A stretch of DNA of 7,385 bases from Candidatus Acetothermia bacterium (GTDB lineage Bacteria > Bipolaricaulota > Bipolaricaulia > Bipolaricaulales > Bipolaricaulaceae), in assembly GCA_003552425.1 (NCBI GenBank), contig PUMC01000087.1, positions 1 through 7,385 of the forward strand. The letters run 5' to 3'. Shown in pieces: positions 5,587-7,385 of the stretch (its first letter is position 1; each line of letters starts with the position of its first letter). A program made the translations under genes and the position numbers. A model generated the notes under the pieces. That model saw nothing but the letters and a program-made list of their open reading frames with translations, made no database searches and was not told the DNA's origin.

Positions 5587-6919
5587 CCGGTATCCGCTCC
5601 CCGATGCCCGTGGTCTCAAGGAGCAGACGCGACACGAGCAGCGCACAGAACAGCGACCCGGCCACACCCAGACCCAGCGTGATGGCGAAACCCTCCACCG
5701 GGCCCGTACCCAGCGTGAACAGGATCACCGCGGTAATCAGGGTGGTAACGTTGGCATCCATCACTGCGGACAACGACTTGGCAAAGCCGCTGGCCACCGC
5801 GGCCCGCGACGACTTGCCACCCCGCCGCTCTTCCTTGATCCGCTCGAAGATGATCACGTTGGCGTCCACGGTCATACCGATCGTCAGGATGATGCCGGCG
5901 ATCCCCGGCAGCGTCAGCGTGGCGCCGAACGCCCGCAACGCCGACAGGAGGATGAGCATGTTGAACACGAGCGCAACGTCGGCCACCCCACCCATCCACC
6001 GGTAGTACACCGGCATGTAAAGGAGCACCAGCACGAAGCTGACGATGATCGCCATCGTACCCCGACGGATGGAATCCGCTCCCAGCGTGGGGCCCACGGT
6101 CTGCTCTTCGATCACCCGCACCTCGGTGGGCAACGCACCCGAACGCAGCACAACGGACAGGAGGCGTGCCTCGTCCGTGGTGAACCGTCCGGTGATCGTC
6201 GTCGTGTCCTGCACTTGCCGCCAGCCCTGTTCGGCGGCCTGCTTGATCGACTCCTGGATGGCCGGTGCCGAGTACACAACGTTGTCGAGGATGATCGCCA
6301 ACCGGTCGCCCACGGCCAGCCGCCGGAGCGCATCCACGAACCGCTCTGCGCCCATTCGGTTGAACCGAAGCGCGATATACGGACCTGGCTGGCGCACGTC
6401 GGTCGAAATACGCATCTCCGCGTGGTCGAGCACCTCACCGGTGAGCATGGGCTGGCCCTCCACGAGGTAGTACTCCGCCCCGTCGTGGGACCGGAGGATG
6501 TCCTGTGTCGGGTCCGCCCGGAAGAGATCGTCCGCGCTGGGTGCCGCGTCGAGAACCTTCCTGAACTCAAGGAGCGCCGTCTGACCGATCAGCGCCCTCG
6601 CCTCATCGGGGTCTTCAGCTCCCGGAAGGCGTACTTCAACTCGGTCTTCGCCCACAGGCCTGAGTTCGACGTTGGCCAACCCGTACTGGTCCACGCGCTG
6701 CTGGAACACGCGCACCAGACGCTCCACGGTGTCCCGCCGCTCGGCTGCCTCCATATCGTCAACATCCTGCGCTTCCAAAACCAAGCGCACGCCCCCCTGA
6801 AGGTCGAGCCCCAGCCTCACCGGCTCTTGCCCCTGGATCAACGGCGGGACCAGGGCCAAGGCCACCAGGAGGGCAACAACCCCCACAACGCCAACGCGAA
6901 CCCAATCGTTACGCTTCAT
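5564..6919 (-). CDS. secD: Protein translocase subunit SecD
   Basis: Membrane protein of the SecDF-YajC complex, which uses the proton gradient to help pull exported proteins through SecYEG. The 451-residue product has an N-terminal membrane helix (9-29), then GLDLQGGVRLVLE (37-49), the first conserved SecD motif. A periplasmic P1 region with its base and head parts follows (about 45-270). The motif GALPTEVRVIEEQTVGPTLG (261-280) leads into five further membrane helices (about 288-307, 311-329, 334-357, 386-404, 410-433). The conserved LTIGMTVDANVIIFERIKEE (345-364) contains Asp352, equivalent to the Asp proposed to relay protons. The length is that of compact SecD proteins (about 450), shorter than the E. 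coli form (about 615). The ATG at 6919 follows yajC by 8 bp, with GGGGG/AGG purines as SD. No secF follows; the 3' end overlaps convergent holA by 23 bp. Confidence 0.96.
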   Translation of the reverse strand: MKRNDWVRVGVVGVVALLVALALVPPLIQGQEPVRLGLDLQGGVRLVLEAQDVDDMEAAERRDTVERLVRVFQQRVDQYGLANVELRPVGEDRVEVRLPGAEDPDEARALIGQTALLEFRKVLDAAPSADDLFRADPTQDILRSHDGAEYYLVEGQPMLTGEVLDHAEMRISTDVRQPGPYIALRFNRMGAERFVDALRRLAVGDRLAIILDNVVYSAPAIQESIKQAAEQGWRQVQDTTTITGRFTTDEARLLSVVLRSGALPTEVRVIEEQTVGPTLGADSIRRGTMAIIVSFVLVLLYMPVYYRWMGGVADVALVFNMLILLSALRAFGATLTLPGIAGIILTIGMTVDANVIIFERIKEERRGGKSSRAAVASGFAKSLSAVMDANVTTLITAVILFTLGTGPVEGFAITLGLGVAGSLFCALLVSRLLLETTGIGERIPVKLPSSA

Positions 6920-6927
6920 CCTGCCCC

Positions 6928-7206
6928 CTACTTACGAACCTTATCCACAATACTGGACTTCGACATGCGCAGCTTCGTTCCCTCTTCAAGCACCAAAATC
7001 GCCGTATCATCATCCAGCTTGTCGATGGTCCCGTGGATGCCGCCGGCCGAGACGACGCGATCGCCCCGCTTCAGCGAGGCCATCAGCTGCTGGTGCTCCT
7101 TCTGACGCCGGCGCTGTGGCCGAAGCAATAGGAAATAGAATACGGCGGCGAACACCACCAATAGGATGACCAGCGACATCAATGACTCAGTACCGCCCTC
7201 GGGCAT
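6928..7206 (-). CDS. yajC: Sec translocase accessory protein YajC
   Basis: Small inner-membrane protein that associates with SecDF. From the ATG at 7206 the product has 92 residues. A single membrane helix near the N-terminus (SLMSLVILLVVFAAVFYFLLL) ends in the family motif LRPQRRRQKEH. The cytosolic domain follows with LKRGDRVVSAGGIHGTIDKL and ends in IVDKVRK, matching YajC end to end. Two earlier in-frame starts exist, GTG at 7215 and ATG at 7212, which would add up to three residues. GAGAGG (7215-7220) is correctly spaced only for the ATG at 7206. The gene overlaps nothing downstream but sits 8 bp before secD, the usual order. Upstream, its ribosome binding site lies within the end of another membrane-protein frame. 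Confidence 0.95.
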   Translation of the reverse strand: MPEGGTESLMSLVILLVVFAAVFYFLLLRPQRRRQKEHQQLMASLKRGDRVVSAGGIHGTIDKLDDDTAILVLEEGTKLRMSKSSIVDKVRK

Positions 7207-7211
7207 CTCCA

Positions 7212-7385
7212 TCACCTCTCAGCATGTCCTTGGAGGCGCGCGGCTCCGATCGCCACGTAGACGATGGCCACCACGCCCAACCCCAGGCTCCACGACAGCA
7301 AGGCAACCCCCGAAAGCTGGCGCCCCACAGCCACAAGCTGGTGTACCAAGGCAAACAGATCAAGCCACAGTATAACGTAAAGCCC
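7212..7385 (-). CDS. C-terminal end of an unrecognised membrane protein (partial)
   Basis: An open minus-strand frame enters at the window edge and ends in TGA at 7212-7214, giving 57 visible residues. Two hydrophobic stretches can be seen, LYVILWLDLFALVHQLVAVG (2-21) and LSGVALLSWSLGLGVVAIVY (24-43), joined by a short polar GRQ turn. A small charged tail (ARLQGHAER) follows. This is the pattern of two membrane helices. The stop overlaps the yajC start region (TGATG) and the frame contains the yajC SD, both typical of genes in one operon. I do not recognise the family. No ATG is visible in frame; the gene either starts outside the window or uses a TTG or GTG inside it. A TATACT on the same strand at 7369-7374 could be a -10 box, in which case this would be a very small protein. 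Confidence 0.5.
   Translation of the reverse strand, partial: GLYVILWLDLFALVHQLVAVGRQLSGVALLSWSLGLGVVAIVYVAIGAARLQGHAER
7215..7220 (-). promoter_or_regulatory. Ribosome binding site that decides the yajC start
   Basis: GAGAGG lies eight bases before the ATG at 7206 but only two before the ATG at 7212, so it favours the shorter YajC. It sits in the last codons of the upstream frame, suggesting coupled translation. Confidence 0.55.

Noticed and set aside
4968..5667. Minus-strand frames downstream of secD as a possible secF
   Set aside because: Ser/Arg-rich or mixed sequences without membrane helices or any SecF motif; they are shadows of holA.
6215..7105. 296-codon plus-strand frame opposite secD and yajC
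   Set aside because: Antisense to two firmly identified genes, with low-information composition and no start signals.

Overview
The window is a compact piece of a GC-rich bacterial chromosome, almost fully coding, with sigma70-like promoters and housekeeping genes. I see no insertion sequence, CRISPR array, phage gene or other sign of horizontal transfer, and no obvious new defence or metabolic system. I cannot name the organism from sequence alone. The compact 451-residue SecD without an adjacent secF, the very tight gene spacing and several starts without a Shine-Dalgarno (SD) sequence suggest a streamlined lineage outside the Enterobacteria, but this is inference.

Left part, minus strand (1-3375): a promoter with boxes TTGACG-17 bp-TAGTAT leads into a tRNA-Leu(GAG). 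Seven bases after its encoded CCA comes the type II fatty acid and phospholipid initiation cluster plsX-fabH-fabD-fabG. Spacing is minimal: plsX to fabH 10 bp, fabH and fabD overlap by 7 bp, and fabD and fabG apparently overlap at TTGA. FabD charges acyl carrier protein (ACP) with malonate, FabH makes the first acetoacetyl-ACP, FabG reduces it, and PlsX turns finished acyl-ACP into acyl-phosphate for phospholipid synthesis. fabG runs off the left edge and has an apparent one-base frame discontinuity at its start.

Middle, plus strand (3500-5586): divergent from the tRNA is a gene for a 349-residue, highly charged coiled-coil protein of unknown function, with a good SD. It is followed by holA, the DNA polymerase III delta (clamp loader) subunit, which has a possible promoter of its own placed so close that its mRNA would be nearly leaderless.

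Right part, minus strand (5564-7385): the C-terminal end of an unrecognised membrane protein, then yajC and secD of the Sec translocase accessory complex. secD converges on holA and their coding ends overlap by 23 bp. A perfect 16-bp hairpin inside holA, 48 bp past the secD stop, is followed on the secD strand by a T-rich stretch and looks like the secD terminator placed within the opposing gene. No secF follows.

The observations most worth a second look are the tRNA heading the lipid operon, the terminator-like hairpin inside holA, the broken start and substituted motifs of fabG, and the uncharacterised coiled-coil protein.
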